64,000 nt of DNA. Source: Ancylobacter oerskovii. GTDB lineage: Bacteria; Pseudomonadota; Alphaproteobacteria; Rhizobiales; Xanthobacteraceae. Positions 1 to 8,301 of the stretch are shown in pieces. The stretch's first letter is position 1; each line of letters begins with the position of its first letter. The notes beneath the pieces are model-generated. The model had not been told where the DNA came from, did no database searches, and worked only from the letters and a program-made list of their open reading frames with translations. The DNA is taken from NCBI RefSeq assembly GCF_018390555.1, contig NZ_JAHBGB010000002.1, positions 868,001 to 932,000 of the forward strand. Direction: 5' to 3'. The position numbers and the translations under genes were made by a program.

Positions 1-839
1 GACAGCTTGGCCGCCAAAGTGGAGCCGATGGCGACACCGACGGTGAACAGCATGAGGAACAGGGTGACGACCCCCTGGTCGCCGCCGATATTCTCGCGCA
101 CCAGGGTGGGCAGCAGCGACAGCACCACCGCCCCGACCAGCCAGAACCAGCTGACGATCAGCGCGCCGATCCACACCGGCCGGCGAACCTTCAGCTCGGC
201 CAGCAGCCGGGCGGTCGCGCGGAAGATGTTGGCGTCGATACGCAGGTCCGGTGCCGCCGGGCCGGTCGGCGGGATGAAGCGGGCCGCGAGCCAGGAAAAA
301 ACGGTGACGGCGAAGGTGAAGACGGCGACCAACCATTCCCCGGTATGGGTGATGGCGATGGCACCGCCCACCGTGCCGGCGAGGATGGCGATGAAGGTGG
401 CCATCTCGATCAGCGCGTTGCCGGAGACCAGTTCCTCCTTGGCGAGCTGGTCGGGCAGGATGCCGTATTTCACCGGCCCGAACAGCGCGCTCAGCGCGCC
501 CATGAAGAACAGCCCGACGAACAACAGCGGCAAGGACTGCAGCACGAAGCCGATGACCGCCACGAGGATGATCCAGATCTCGGCGAACTTCAGCCGGCGC
601 GCCACCAGCGCCTTGTCGTAACGGTCAGCCAACTGGCCGCCGAGGGCCGAGAGCAGGAAGAAGGGCAGGATGAACACGCCGCCGGCGGCGGTGACGAGGG
701 CGCCCCCATGCGTCTCGCCGAGTCCGTAGAGGATCAGCAGCGCCATGGCGTTCTTCACGAAATTGTCGTTGAAGGCGCTGAAGAACTGGGCCCAGAACAT
801 CGGCGCGAAGCGCCGTGCCGTCATCAGCCGCGTGAACAT
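1..839 (-). CDS. MFS domain of acyl-ACP:phospholipid acyltransferase-type protein, 5' portion
   Basis: The frame reads leftward from an ATG at 839 and is still open at base 1, so only about 279 N-terminal residues are seen. They hold repeated hydrophobic helices and start with the segment FWAQFFSAFNDNFVKNAMAL, followed by FGPVKYGILPDQL. This is the major-facilitator module (LplT-like) that in many Hyphomicrobiales is the N-terminal third of a fused MFS / PlsC acyltransferase / AMP-ligase (Aas-like) protein recycling lysophospholipids at the inner membrane. Whether the acyltransferase and ligase domains follow cannot be seen here. A purine-rich GAAGAGGG lies just upstream of the ATG. A dyad 24 bases upstream suggests TetR-type control. 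A stand-alone MFS transporter is the alternative. Confidence 0.8.
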   Translation of the reverse strand, partial: MFTRLMTARRFAPMFWAQFFSAFNDNFVKNAMALLILYGLGETHGGALVTAAGGVFILPFFLLSALGGQLADRYDKALVARRLKFAEIWIILVAVIGFVLQSLPLLFVGLFFMGALSALFGPVKYGILPDQLAKEELVSGNALIEMATFIAILAGTVGGAIAITHTGEWLVAVFTFAVTVFSWLAARFIPPTGPAAPDLRIDANIFRATARLLAELKVRRPVWIGALIVSWFWLVGAVVLSLLPTLVRENIGGDQGVVTLFLMLFTVGVAIGSTLAAKL

Positions 840-862
840 CCGGCACACCCTCTTCAAATATG

Positions 863-880
863 TTAGTGAACGATCACTTA
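863..880. promoter_or_regulatory. TetR-operator-like inverted repeat
   Basis: TTAGTGA-ACGA-TCACTTA: seven-base arms with one mismatch around four bases, ending 24 bases before the ATG of the leftward MFS gene. The layout and sequence resemble TetR/AcrR-family operators. The cognate regulator is not in this window, so the assignment is inference. Confidence 0.45.
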
Positions 881-1066
881 CAAAATTTGCGCCGTAACGT
901 CAATGCCGGAAACGGGAGCCGAGGCTGCGCGAACGGCAGGCCCGTCCCCGACGCCGGCACCCCGCCGGCACCCCGCCGGTGCTTGCCAGCCCGGCGGGGC
1001 TCGCCTAGACCGGAGGCTCGGGCGAGCGGCGCCGGCGCCGCGGCTTCGAGTGGCGAAAGAGAGGAC

Positions 1067-1357
1067 ATGATCAGGTTTCTGCTGCGCTTTCTCGGACTTT
1101 GGCTGCTTGCCGGCGGCTTCGTGGCGCTGGTGCTCGACGGGGTGCGCTCCATCGCCTCCTCGCGGCTGCTCTACACGCCCCTGGGCGATGCCTGGGCGGC
1201 GGCGAGCGCGACCAGCCTCGGGCAGGCACTGGGCGACGCCGATCTGCCGGCCGGCGGCTGGAGCCACCTCGCCGCGCCGCTGCTGCAAGCGCCGCTGGCG
1301 GCGGTGCTGATCGTCCTCGGCCTGCTGCTGCTCCTCGCCGGGCGCAGGCGCGCCTGA
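1067..1357 (+). CDS. small membrane protein of unknown function (96 aa)
   Basis: Start chosen at ATG 1067, after the purine-rich stretch GAAAGAGAGGAC. The open frame extends further upstream, but that part has no protein-like character. The product has a hydrophobic helix near residues 3-25 (LLRFLGLWLLAGGFVALVL) and a second near the C-terminus (AAVLIVLGLLLLLAGRRRA), with a polar stretch rich in small residues between. It ends in a positively charged tail, so both ends probably face the cytoplasm. No catalytic motif is visible and I do not recognise a named family. It lies 66 bases before msrA on the same strand and might be co-transcribed with it. Confidence 0.6.
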   Translation: MIRFLLRFLGLWLLAGGFVALVLDGVRSIASSRLLYTPLGDAWAAASATSLGQALGDADLPAGGWSHLAAPLLQAPLAAVLIVLGLLLLLAGRRRA

Positions 1358-1423
1358 CGCCTCCCCTCGCAATCGCGACGGCGGATCACCATATTGAGGC
1401 GCGGAAAAGCGAGGGACGTAAAC

Positions 1424-2077
1424 ATGTTCTTCTTCAAGAAATCGCTGGAACTGCCCACCCCGTCCGAGGCGCTGCCGGGACGGGCAAGTCCGTTGCCGAC
1501 GGCCTCGACGCATTTCGTCAATGGCCATGCGCTCAAGGGGCCCTATCCCGAGGGACTGGAAACCGCCGTCTTCGCGCTGGGCTGCTTCTGGGGCGCCGAG
1601 CGCAAATTCTGGCAGACGCCCGGCGTATGGGTGAGCGCGGTCGGCTACATCAACGGGCCGACGCTCAACCCGACCTATGAGGAGGTCTGCTCCGGCCGCA
1701 CCGGCCATACCGAGGCGGTGCTGGTGGTCTTCGATCCCAAGGTGGTGAGCTACGACGAGTTGCTGAAGGTGTTCTGGGAATCGCACGACCCGACCCAGGG
1801 CATGCGCCAGGGCAACGATATCGGCACCCAGTACCGCTCCGGCATCTACACCTTCTCCCCCGAGCAGCAGGCGGCGGCGGAGGCGAGCCGGGCGGCCTAT
1901 GGCGCGGCGCTGGCGGCGAAGGGCTACGATCCCATCACCACCGAGATCGTGCCGGCCCCGGAATTCTATTTCGCCGAGGGCTATCACCAGCAATACCTCG
2001 CCAAGAATCCGAGCGGCTATTGCGGGCTCGGCGGCACCGGCGTCTCCTGCCCGATCGGCACCGGCGTCGGCGCCTGA
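1424..2077 (+). CDS. msrA: peptide-methionine (S)-S-oxide reductase
   Basis: 217 aa. Reduces methionine-S-sulfoxide in proteins and free methionine using thioredoxin, a cytoplasmic repair of oxidative damage. The catalytic motif GCFWG is at residues 53-57, with Cys54 as nucleophile. It is followed by the family block [23 protein letters not shown] and the GTQYRSGIY segment. The C-terminal [10 protein letters not shown] carries likely resolving cysteines. I start at MFFFKK (1424), the usual alphaproteobacterial N-terminus with AGGGACG upstream, and not at the in-frame ATG 30 bases earlier. A long hairpin follows the stop. No neighbouring msrB is seen. Confidence 0.95.
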   Translation: MFFFKKSLELPTPSEALPGRASPLPTASTHFVNGHALKGPYPEGLETAVFALGCFWGAERKFWQTPGVWVSAVGYINGPTLNPTYEEVCSGRTGHTEAVLVVFDPKVVSYDELLKVFWESHDPTQGMRQGNDIGTQYRSGIYTFSPEQQAAAEASRAAYGAALAAKGYDPITTEIVPAPEFYFAEGYHQQYLAKNPSGYCGLGGTGVSCPIGTGVGA

Positions 2078-2104
2078 GAGCGCTCCTTTCCTGCGGATGA
2101 AGGC

Positions 2105-2130
2105 GACGGCCGGGACATCTCCCGGCCGTC
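2105..2130 (+). terminator. hairpin after msrA
   Basis: An 11-base perfect stem (GACGGCCGGGA / TCCCGGCCGTC) around a CATC loop starts 28 bases after the msrA stop. No U-tract follows, so it is either a weak intrinsic terminator or an mRNA-stabilising hairpin. Confidence 0.5.
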
Positions 2131-2329
2131 GTCGTGTCGGCTCCCCGGCCAGGATCGGGCCACCCGGCCATGCGGGCAGCTCCGCTCGCCCCGAGGTGCG
2201 ACAACCTTCCCGATCCGCCACGGCCCCCCTTGAACCCGCCGCCGCGTCATGCCACCCCTCTTCGCATCTGCGAGAAGGCGGCGCCGGCGAGCGGCGCGCC
2301 GAACGGGGCAGGCGGAGAATGGGCCAGAC

Positions 2330-2827
2330 ATGGAAAAACTGATCGAACGCTTCATCTTCGTCAGCCGCTGGATCATGGCGCCGTTCTATATCGGCCTCGT
2401 CATCGCGCTGGCGGTGCTACTGTACAAGTTCGGCATCGAGCTGTGGCATTTCGTCAGCCATGCCAACGGCTTCGACGAGAACGACACCATTCTCGGCATC
2501 TTGGCGCTGATCGACCTCACCTTCACCGGCAGCCTGGTGATCATCGTCATCTTCTCCGGCTATGAGAACTTCGTCTCCAAGATCGACGCCGAAGGCCATG
2601 CCGACTGGCCGGAATGGATGACCAAGGTCGACTTCTCCGGGCTGAAGCAGAAGCTGCTCGCCTCCATCGTCGCCATCTCGGCCATCGCCCTCCTGAAGGC
2701 GTTCATGAACCTCGACCGCGGCGTCGACGAGAAGCAGCTGACCTGGCTGGTGATCATCCATGTGGTGTTTGTGGTCTCCGGCGTGGTGCTGGCCTGGACC
2801 GACAAGCTTTCCGAAAAGAGCCACTGA
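2330..2827 (+). CDS. UPF0114 / TIGR00645 family membrane protein
   Basis: 165 aa, starting MEKLIERFIFVSRWIMAPFYIGL, the hallmark N-terminus of the YqhA/UPF0114 family. Hydrophobic helices are visible around residues 12-37, 60-80 (IDLTFTGSLVIIVIFSGYENFVS), 108-122 and 137-156. Family members are small inner-membrane proteins without an established function. The ATG at 2330 follows a GGCGGAGAATGGGCCAGAC leader, and the family length (about 160-170 aa) supports this start. cysG follows on the same strand after about 100 bases, but a hairpin (GCCGGC-ATTCATC-GCCGGC) and a possible -10 box (TATATT) lie in that gap, so they may be separate units. Confidence 0.88.
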   Translation: MEKLIERFIFVSRWIMAPFYIGLVIALAVLLYKFGIELWHFVSHANGFDENDTILGILALIDLTFTGSLVIIVIFSGYENFVSKIDAEGHADWPEWMTKVDFSGLKQKLLASIVAISAIALLKAFMNLDRGVDEKQLTWLVIIHVVFVVSGVVLAWTDKLSEKSH

Positions 2828-2925
2828 GGCCCGGCGCTGCCGGCATTCATCGCCGGCGACACCATGGTATATTGGCGGTTTACCGCGCAGCCACGCTGCG
2901 CTCCGGCACGACGACGAGACAACCC

Positions 2926-4437
2926 ATGGCCGACCCTACGGGCGAATCCCCTCCCCCGCGCCGCCCTGCCGAACAGGGCGGCGGGCGTATGGCGCCGCTC
3001 GCCCGGCTGCCGGTGTTCTTCGCGCTGGAGGGGCGTCGCGTGGTGCTGGCCGGCGGTTCCGACGCCGCCGCCTGGAAGGCCGAACTGATCGCCGCCACCG
3101 GGGCGCGACTCGATGTCTATGCCGCCGAGGCGTCGCCGGCCCTCGCCGGCCTCGTGGCCGAAACCGATGGCCGCGTCACGCTCCATGCGCGCGACTGGAC
3201 GCCGGAAGACCTGAAGGGCGCCACGCTCGCCATCGGCGCCATCGAGGATGACGCGGAAGGCGCACGCTTCGCCGCCGTCGCCCGCGCGACCGGCGTGCCG
3301 GTGAACGTGGTCGACAAGCCGGCCTTGTGCGACTTCGCCTTCGGCGCCATCGTCAACCGCTCGCCGCTGGTGGTCGGCATCTCCACCGACGGGGCGGCGC
3401 CGGTATTCGGCCAGGCGGTGCGGGCCAAGATCGAATCGGTGGTCCCGCAAGGTTTCAAGCAGTGGGCCGAGGCCGCCCGCAGCTGGCGCCCCTTCGTCGC
3501 CGCGCTCGAACTCGGCCATCACGGCCGGCGACGCTTCTGGGAACGCTTCACCCGCCACGCGCTGGAAGCGCCCGACACGCTGCCGGACGAGGCCTTGCGC
3601 GAGGATCTGCTCGCTCGCGCCCGCAGCGCGCGCGAGCAAGACGGCCGCGGCTCCATCACCCTGGTCGGCGCCGGGCCGGGCGACCCGGAGCTTTTGACGC
3701 TGAAGGCGGTGAGAGTGCTGCAATCGGCCGACGTGGTGCTCTATGACGACCTCGTCGCCCCGGCGGTGCTCGACGTCGCCCGCCGCGAGGCGAAGAAGAC
3801 GCTGGTCGGCAAGTCCGGCTACAAGCCCTCCTGCAAGCAGGACGACATCAACGCGCTGATGGTGGCTCTGGCGCAGCAGGGCAAGCGCGTGGTGCGGCTG
3901 AAGGGGGGCGACCCGATGGTGTTCGGCCGCGCCGGCGAGGAGATCGCCGCCGCCCGTGCCGCCGGGCTGCCGATCGACGTGGTGCCGGGCATCACGGCGG
4001 CGCAGGGCGCGGCGAGCCGGATGACGGTGTCGCTGACCCATCGCGACCATGCGCGCCGGCTGCAATTCGTCACCGCCCATGCCCGCGACGGCAAGCTGCC
4101 TGTCGACCTCGACTGGACGGCGCTCGCCGACAAGGCGGCGACCACCGTGGTCTACATGCCCCAGCGCACCTGGGGCGAGCTCGCCGGAAAGGCGATGGCC
4201 GCCGGCCTCGATCCGCATACCCCCGCCCTCGCCGTGTTCTCCGCCACCCGCCCGGAGGAATTCCGGGTGGCAGCGACGGTCGCGACGCTGAAGGATAGGC
4301 TCGATGCGGCGGTGGCGGACAAGTTCGGCGGCCGCCCGTCGGGACCGTGCCTGATCCTGTTCGGCTTCGCCCTCGGCGAGGCGGAAGAATTCGCGCTGGC
4401 GGAAGCCGAAGCGCAGGGGCTGGCGGCGCAGGGGTGA
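2926..4437 (+). CDS. cysG: siroheme synthase (multifunctional)
   Basis: 503 aa. The C-terminal half, from about residue 244 (ITLVGAGPGDPELLTLKAVR), is an uroporphyrinogen-III C-methyltransferase with the signatures RLKGGDPMVFGRAGEE and VPGITAAQGAAS. The N-terminal part (about 26-165) is the precorrin-2 dehydrogenase/ferrochelatase Rossmann domain, whose nucleotide loop reads VVLAGGSDAAAWKAEL, departing from the enteric GGG-VA-RK form. The product makes siroheme for sulfite/nitrite reductases. I chose ATG 2926 because translation in the same frame further upstream runs through the preceding gene. No sulfite reductase genes sit beside it here, so siroheme use must be elsewhere on the chromosome. 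Confidence 0.93.
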   Translation: MADPTGESPPPRRPAEQGGGRMAPLARLPVFFALEGRRVVLAGGSDAAAWKAELIAATGARLDVYAAEASPALAGLVAETDGRVTLHARDWTPEDLKGATLAIGAIEDDAEGARFAAVARATGVPVNVVDKPALCDFAFGAIVNRSPLVVGISTDGAAPVFGQAVRAKIESVVPQGFKQWAEAARSWRPFVAALELGHHGRRRFWERFTRHALEAPDTLPDEALREDLLARARSAREQDGRGSITLVGAGPGDPELLTLKAVRVLQSADVVLYDDLVAPAVLDVARREAKKTLVGKSGYKPSCKQDDINALMVALAQQGKRVVRLKGGDPMVFGRAGEEIAAARAAGLPIDVVPGITAAQGAASRMTVSLTHRDHARRLQFVTAHARDGKLPVDLDWTALADKAATTVVYMPQRTWGELAGKAMAAGLDPHTPALAVFSATRPEEFRVAATVATLKDRLDAAVADKFGGRPSGPCLILFGFALGEAEEFALAEAEAQGLAAQG

Positions 4438-4501
4438 GCGGCGCGCCCCTCGCTCGATACGACACTTTCACCGTCAGGCCGTCATGCCCGCACCGTCAGG
4501 C

Positions 4502-4597
4502 CGTCATGCCCGGGCTTGTCCCGGGCATCCACGCCTTGGGGCCCTGCGCCGGACCGCGCCAAAGACATGGACGGCCGTGCCGAGCCCGGCCATGACG
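4502..4597. repeat. palindromic intergenic repeat, family A (copy 1)
   Basis: Begins CGTC ATGCCCGGG-CTTGT-CCCGGGCAT, continues with a CCACGCCTTGGG-type spacer, and ends with an inverted GGCC...GGCCATGACG arm. The same architecture recurs at 10071-10167, 24256-24370, 43273-43357 and in the array at 63358-64000. It fills part of the 380-base gap between cysG and hisG. Such elements are widespread in Rhizobiales intergenic regions. The apparent MPGLVPGIHALG-like peptides on both strands are artefacts of this repeat. Confidence 0.85.
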
Positions 4598-4658
4598 TCG
4601 TTCTCGTGGCCTAGCTGCACCCGGATGCGCATCCGCCGTCGCCTGCATCGGCCGCCTG

Positions 4659-4780
4659 CGTCCTTCAGGGCCTGGGCTACGCCCCGGGCACCTCAGGATG
4701 AGGAAGGTCGGTTGACAGCGAAAACCTTCGGCTCAGCTTTCCTCATGCTGAGGTGCGAGCGGCACCGAGCCTCGAAGCAC
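4659..4780. repeat. palindromic intergenic repeat, family B (copy 1)
   Basis: CGTCCTTCAGGGCC...GGGCACCTCAGGATGAGG, a spacer, then CCTCATGCTGAGGTGCGAGC...GAGCCTCGAAGCAC. A second copy of the same layout is at 21632-21770 near ribB. The internal CCTCAGGATGAGG and CCTCATGCTGAGG boxes can pair with each other. No gene is present in this gap. Confidence 0.8.
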
Positions 4781-4818
4781 ACAGGCCCGTTGCCAGCAGG
4801 CCCGTTGCCATCCGCCCC

Positions 4819-5802
4819 TCAGCCGATCCGCGCCTCCAGCTTCTCGTAAAGCGGGTTTTCCGCCGCGAAGACATAATCGAGCGGGCCGACCGAAACCGTC
4901 GCCGCGCCCTTCTCGCGCAGGAACACCGCAAGGCCGTGCAGCGTGTCCGGCGGACAGTGCAGCGTCACCATGCCGGAGGAGGTCGGGGCACCGAACGGCG
5001 CGACGGCGCGGAAGCGCTGCACCGCCTCGGCGACCACGGCGGTGTCGCAGGCGGAAAAGCGCGTCTTCACCTCGCGCATGGTGGCGGCACGCTTGGCCGC
5101 GGTGACGCGATCCAGCAGCGCCCGCGCCGCGGCGCGGGCTTGCGGCGTCCAGGCGGCGTTCAGCGAGGCGACCAGATTGGCCTCCGAGCGCAGCATCACC
5201 CCGTCGTCGATCACCTTCAGCGCATTGGCCGCCAGCGTCGAGCCGGTGGTGGTGATGTCGACGATCAGCTCCGCCGTGCCGGCCGCCGGGGTGCCCTCGG
5301 TGGCACCGAGGCTCTCGACGATGCGGTAATCGACGATGCCGTGGCGAGCGAAGAAACTGCGGGTGAGATTGAGATATTTGGTCGCCACCCGCATGCGGCG
5401 GCCTCGGCTGGCGTGGAAATGCGTCGCCACGTCGTCGAGGTCGCGCATGGTGCGCACGTCGATCCAGGCCTGCGGCACCGCCACCACGACATTGGCGTGG
5501 CCGAAGCCGAGGCCTTCGACCAGCAGCACCTTGGAATCGGCGTCGGGGATGGTCTCGCGCACCAGATCCTCGCCGGTGACGCCGAGATGCACGGCGCCGG
5601 AAGCCAGCTGGGAAGCGATCTCCGAGGCGGAGAGGAAGGCGACCTCGACCCCCTCGACCCCCGACAGCGTGCCGCGATAGTCGCGGGCGCCGCGCGACTG
5701 GGCGAGCGTCATGCCGGCGCGACCGAAGAAGGCGCTCGCATTTTCCTGCAGGCGGCCCTTGGAAGGAACCGCGACGACAAGCGAGCTCATCTTTGCGCTC
5801 AT
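4819..5802 (-). CDS. hisG: ATP phosphoribosyltransferase catalytic subunit (HisG, HisZ-dependent)
   Basis: 327 aa. First step of histidine synthesis: condenses ATP with PRPP. Visible family blocks are [13 protein letters not shown] at the N-terminus, [22 protein letters not shown], and the PRPP-binding loop [20 protein letters not shown]. The length resembles other alphaproteobacterial HisG proteins that work with HisZ. The ATG at 5802 overlaps the hisZ stop by four bases (ATGA) and has GGAGG seven bases upstream, so the two are translationally coupled. A second Met (MSSLVV, 5790) is less well placed. Confidence 0.95.
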   Translation of the reverse strand: MSAKMSSLVVAVPSKGRLQENASAFFGRAGMTLAQSRGARDYRGTLSGVEGVEVAFLSASEIASQLASGAVHLGVTGEDLVRETIPDADSKVLLVEGLGFGHANVVVAVPQAWIDVRTMRDLDDVATHFHASRGRRMRVATKYLNLTRSFFARHGIVDYRIVESLGATEGTPAAGTAELIVDITTTGSTLAANALKVIDDGVMLRSEANLVASLNAAWTPQARAAARALLDRVTAAKRAATMREVKTRFSACDTAVVAEAVQRFRAVAPFGAPTSSGMVTLHCPPDTLHGLAVFLREKGAATVSVGPLDYVFAAENPLYEKLEARIG

Positions 5803-6917
5803 GAACGAGCCTCCAGGGCATCGAGCCGGCCGAGCCAGACCGCGAAGCCGACCGCCGGTATCGGATAGGGCGCGCCGAGCCGGGCGAGCAGCCCGTCATA
5901 GCGCCCGCCGGCCACCAGCGGGGTGTCGCCGCCATTGTCGTGCAGCTCGAACACCATGCCGGTGTAGTAGTCGAGCGGACGGCCGAAGGCGGCGGCGAAA
6001 TGCAGCCGCTCCACCTCGACGCCCTGGGCGGCGAGGAAATTGGTGCGGGTCTCGAAGGCGTCGAGCGGGGCGGAAAGATCCAGCCCGGCATCAGCGGCCA
6101 GCGCCCGGAGCGCCCGGGCGGCGGCGTCCGGCTCGCCGGCAACCGCCAGATAGCGCTCCAGCACCGCCACCTTTTCCGGCGGCAGGCCCTCGGCATCGCC
6201 GGAGGCGGCCTGTTCCAGGAAGCGCTCGGCGATCTCCGACACCGAGCGCCCGGCCACCGTCGAGATGCCGGCGATGGAGATGAGGTCGGTGACGAGGGCG
6301 TGCGCCGCCGCCTTGTCGGAGCCCGCCAGCGCCTTCAGCACGCCGGCATGGGCGGCGACACCGCCGCCGTCTGGGCGCTCGCGCAGCATGGCGAGATCGG
6401 CGCCGAGATCGCCGGAGCGGGCGAAATCCTTGACCAGCCGCCGCCGCCAGCCGGGCGGCAGGTCGAGCGCGTCGAGCAGCGCGGCGAACAGGCCGGCATC
6501 GCCGAGGCGGACATTCGGCTCGGTGACGCCCCACAGCGCCGCGGTTTCGAGGCCGAGGGCGAGCAGCTCGGCATCGGCCGCCTCGCGGTCCGCGCGGCCG
6601 AAGGATTCGACGCCGGCCTGCAGGAACTCGCCATTCGGCGCATCCGAACGGAACACCGGGCCGAGATAGGCGAAGTCGCGCGGCTGGGCGGCGCCGTCGG
6701 CGATATAGAGCCGGCACACCGGCAAGGTGAGGTCGGGGCGCAGGCAGAGCTCGCTGCCATCCTCGCCGGTGGTGACGAACATGGTGCGGCGCATCGCTTC
6801 GCCGGACAGGTCGAGGAAAGCGTCGGCCGGCTGCAGCACCGGCGGATCGACGCGCTCATAGCCGGCGCGGGCATAGAGCGCGAGCAGCTCCTCGGCATGG
6901 GTGGGGGCGGCGGTCAT
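5799..6917 (-). CDS. hisZ: ATP phosphoribosyltransferase regulatory subunit
   Basis: 372 aa HisRS paralogue lacking tRNA charging. It assembles with HisG and gives histidine feedback control. It keeps the class II synthetase fold blocks: [21 protein letters not shown] near the start, [15 protein letters not shown] (motif 2-like), the segment [20 protein letters not shown], and the C-terminal [18 protein letters not shown] followed by [15 protein letters not shown]. The start at 6917 ([19 protein letters not shown]) fits the family. In many Rhizobiales hisS, hisZ and hisG are contiguous. Here hisS lies 1.4 kb upstream beyond an interruption, so hisZ-hisG must have a promoter of its own or depend on read-through. 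Confidence 0.94.
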   Translation of the reverse strand: MTAAPTHAEELLALYARAGYERVDPPVLQPADAFLDLSGEAMRRTMFVTTGEDGSELCLRPDLTLPVCRLYIADGAAQPRDFAYLGPVFRSDAPNGEFLQAGVESFGRADREAADAELLALGLETAALWGVTEPNVRLGDAGLFAALLDALDLPPGWRRRLVKDFARSGDLGADLAMLRERPDGGGVAAHAGVLKALAGSDKAAAHALVTDLISIAGISTVAGRSVSEIAERFLEQAASGDAEGLPPEKVAVLERYLAVAGEPDAAARALRALAADAGLDLSAPLDAFETRTNFLAAQGVEVERLHFAAAFGRPLDYYTGMVFELHDNGGDTPLVAGGRYDGLLARLGAPYPIPAVGFAVWLGRLDALEARS

Positions 6918-7302
6918 GGTCTCGTCTCTGGCATGCGCCGGCCCAAGGGCGGCATCGGTCCGCGGCTTCTAGCAAAGCGGGCCGGCCGGGTCCATGCACG
7001 GCATGTGACATGGTTGCCGCGCGGAGGTGCAACGCAAGCGCCGAAAGCTCCCCGCCGCGAGCGGCCGGAGTTTGCGGGAGGCACGCTTCGCCGCGTGACC
7101 GGCGGGAAGGCCGGCCGGGAATACAGGGCTTGGGCGGCCATGAACCGGGTGCGTTACGCCCGCTCCATGGCCACCGCCCTCCGCCCGCGCGATCGGCCGC
7201 TGCGGTTGCGCCCCTTCATCGAGCGAGGTGCAGGGAGGATAAGGCCGGGCGGAGGGAGTGCGGATCAGTTTTCTCGCGCCGCGACGACGGCCGAGCCGGC
7301 GC
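6918..7302. other. 385-base intergenic stretch upstream of hisZ
   Basis: No convincing gene, RNA or repeat family was recognised on either strand. It should contain the promoter of hisZ-hisG, but I cannot pick a convincing -35/-10 pair in this GC-rich sequence. Confidence 0.5.
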
Positions 7303-7770
7303 TCAGGGAACCGTGATCACCAGCTTGCCGGCGACATGGCCGCGGGCGCTGACCTCATGAGCCTCCGCCGTGCGCGCGAACGGAAACCGCCGGTCGATAT
7401 TCACGCGCAGATGGCCGTCCGCCCACAGCCGCACCGCCTCGGCGAGCACGCGGTCCGGGTCGCGCGGCGGCCCGGCGGAAAACCGCGCGCCGTAGCGGGA
7501 AGCGGAGAAATCCGCCACGGAGACGACGCGGGACGACGCGCCGACGATCTCGATCAGCTCGGGAAGGATGCCCGATCCGGCGACGTCCAGCGCCGCATCG
7601 ATGCCCTGCGGGGCCAGGGCGCGCACCCGCTCCTTCAGCCCCGGCCCATAGGTTGTCGGGGTCGCGCCGAGATCGCGCAGATAGTCCTGATTGGCCGCGC
7701 CCGCCGTGCTGATGACGGTGATGCCGCCCTCGGAATCAAGCGTTGTCCCTAGTAAGACAGCTTCAAGCAC
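7303..7770 (-). pseudogene. C-terminal remnant of a zinc-type/quinone oxidoreductase-like dehydrogenase
   Basis: The frame encodes about 145 residues matching the C-terminal half of medium-chain NADP-dependent oxidoreductases: ITVISTAGAANQDYLRDLGATPTTYG, then IDAALDVAGSGILPELIEI, and the ending RRFPFARTAEAHEVSARGHVAGKLVI. The GroES-like catalytic domain and the AGGVG nucleotide-binding turn that should precede ITVIS are absent. The sequence upstream of about 7727 is unrelated and leads into an AT-rich stretch. Full-length relatives have about 310 residues, so this is a 5'-truncated relic. The open frame does start with an ATG (7770), so a short product cannot be excluded. Confidence 0.75.
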
Positions 7771-8301
7771 GCCCCGATATCAGCGGGAAACGCTCAGCCC
7801 GTCGGTTGGGCGCTGGAATCGCAAAAACATTTTGTACGAAATCGGAGAAAAATGTGAACGGGTGCCCCCTAGAGCGCAATTCTTGCGGACTCTTCCTATG
7901 CACACCTGTAAAGTTGACTGGCCGGCGCTGAAAAGCGTCCGTAGCAGGGGCCTGCCATGGCAGGCCCCTGCGTTTCGGGGACGCCCCTTAACGGGGCGGT
8001 TTGGGGGCGTCGTCGTGTCACCGGGGGCGCCCCCCTTCCTCGCCAGAGCGAGAAACTCTCAGCAACTTGAGCAGAGTCCAATCACCGCCTCAGCTGCGAA
8101 GCTGTAAGACGGGAACTGCCGACCGGACATCTTGTACGGTAACGACATTCACAACACAGGACGGCCACGACAGCAAGACATCCAAGTTGTGAATTGATTC
8201 ACTTTTTTCTTTAGTGATCGTTTGACTTTTTCGAGCCGACTCCGTCGATATAATTTTCACTTATATATTAACAACTTACGCATCGGTTCAGCTTAGAGGC
8301 C
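7771..8301. other. AT-rich island between relic gene and hisS
   Basis: No gene could be recognised. Base composition shifts here, and 8180-8290 is strikingly AT-rich for this genome. Structures seen: a 28-base perfect palindrome at 7944-7971; CGCCCC-TTAAC-GGGGCG soon after it, around 7982-7998; and GTGAAT-TG-ATTCAC (8189-8202) followed by a T-rich run. A TATAAT occurs near 8252 without a well-spaced -35. The composition and the adjacent truncated gene suggest the scar of a past insertion or deletion separating hisS from hisZ. Confidence 0.5.
7944..7971. repeat. 28-base perfect palindrome
   Basis: A gap-free palindrome centred on CCATGG: one half is GCAGGGGCCTGCCA and the other its exact complement. 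It could extrude as a cruciform or fold as an RNA hairpin, but no T-tract follows on either strand. No second copy was noticed in the window. Confidence 0.8.

Noticed and set aside
7771-8301. Insertion-sequence end at the relic gene boundary
   Set aside because: The boundary sequence near 7745 could resemble an element end, but I found no matching inverted copy, target duplication or transposase fragment.
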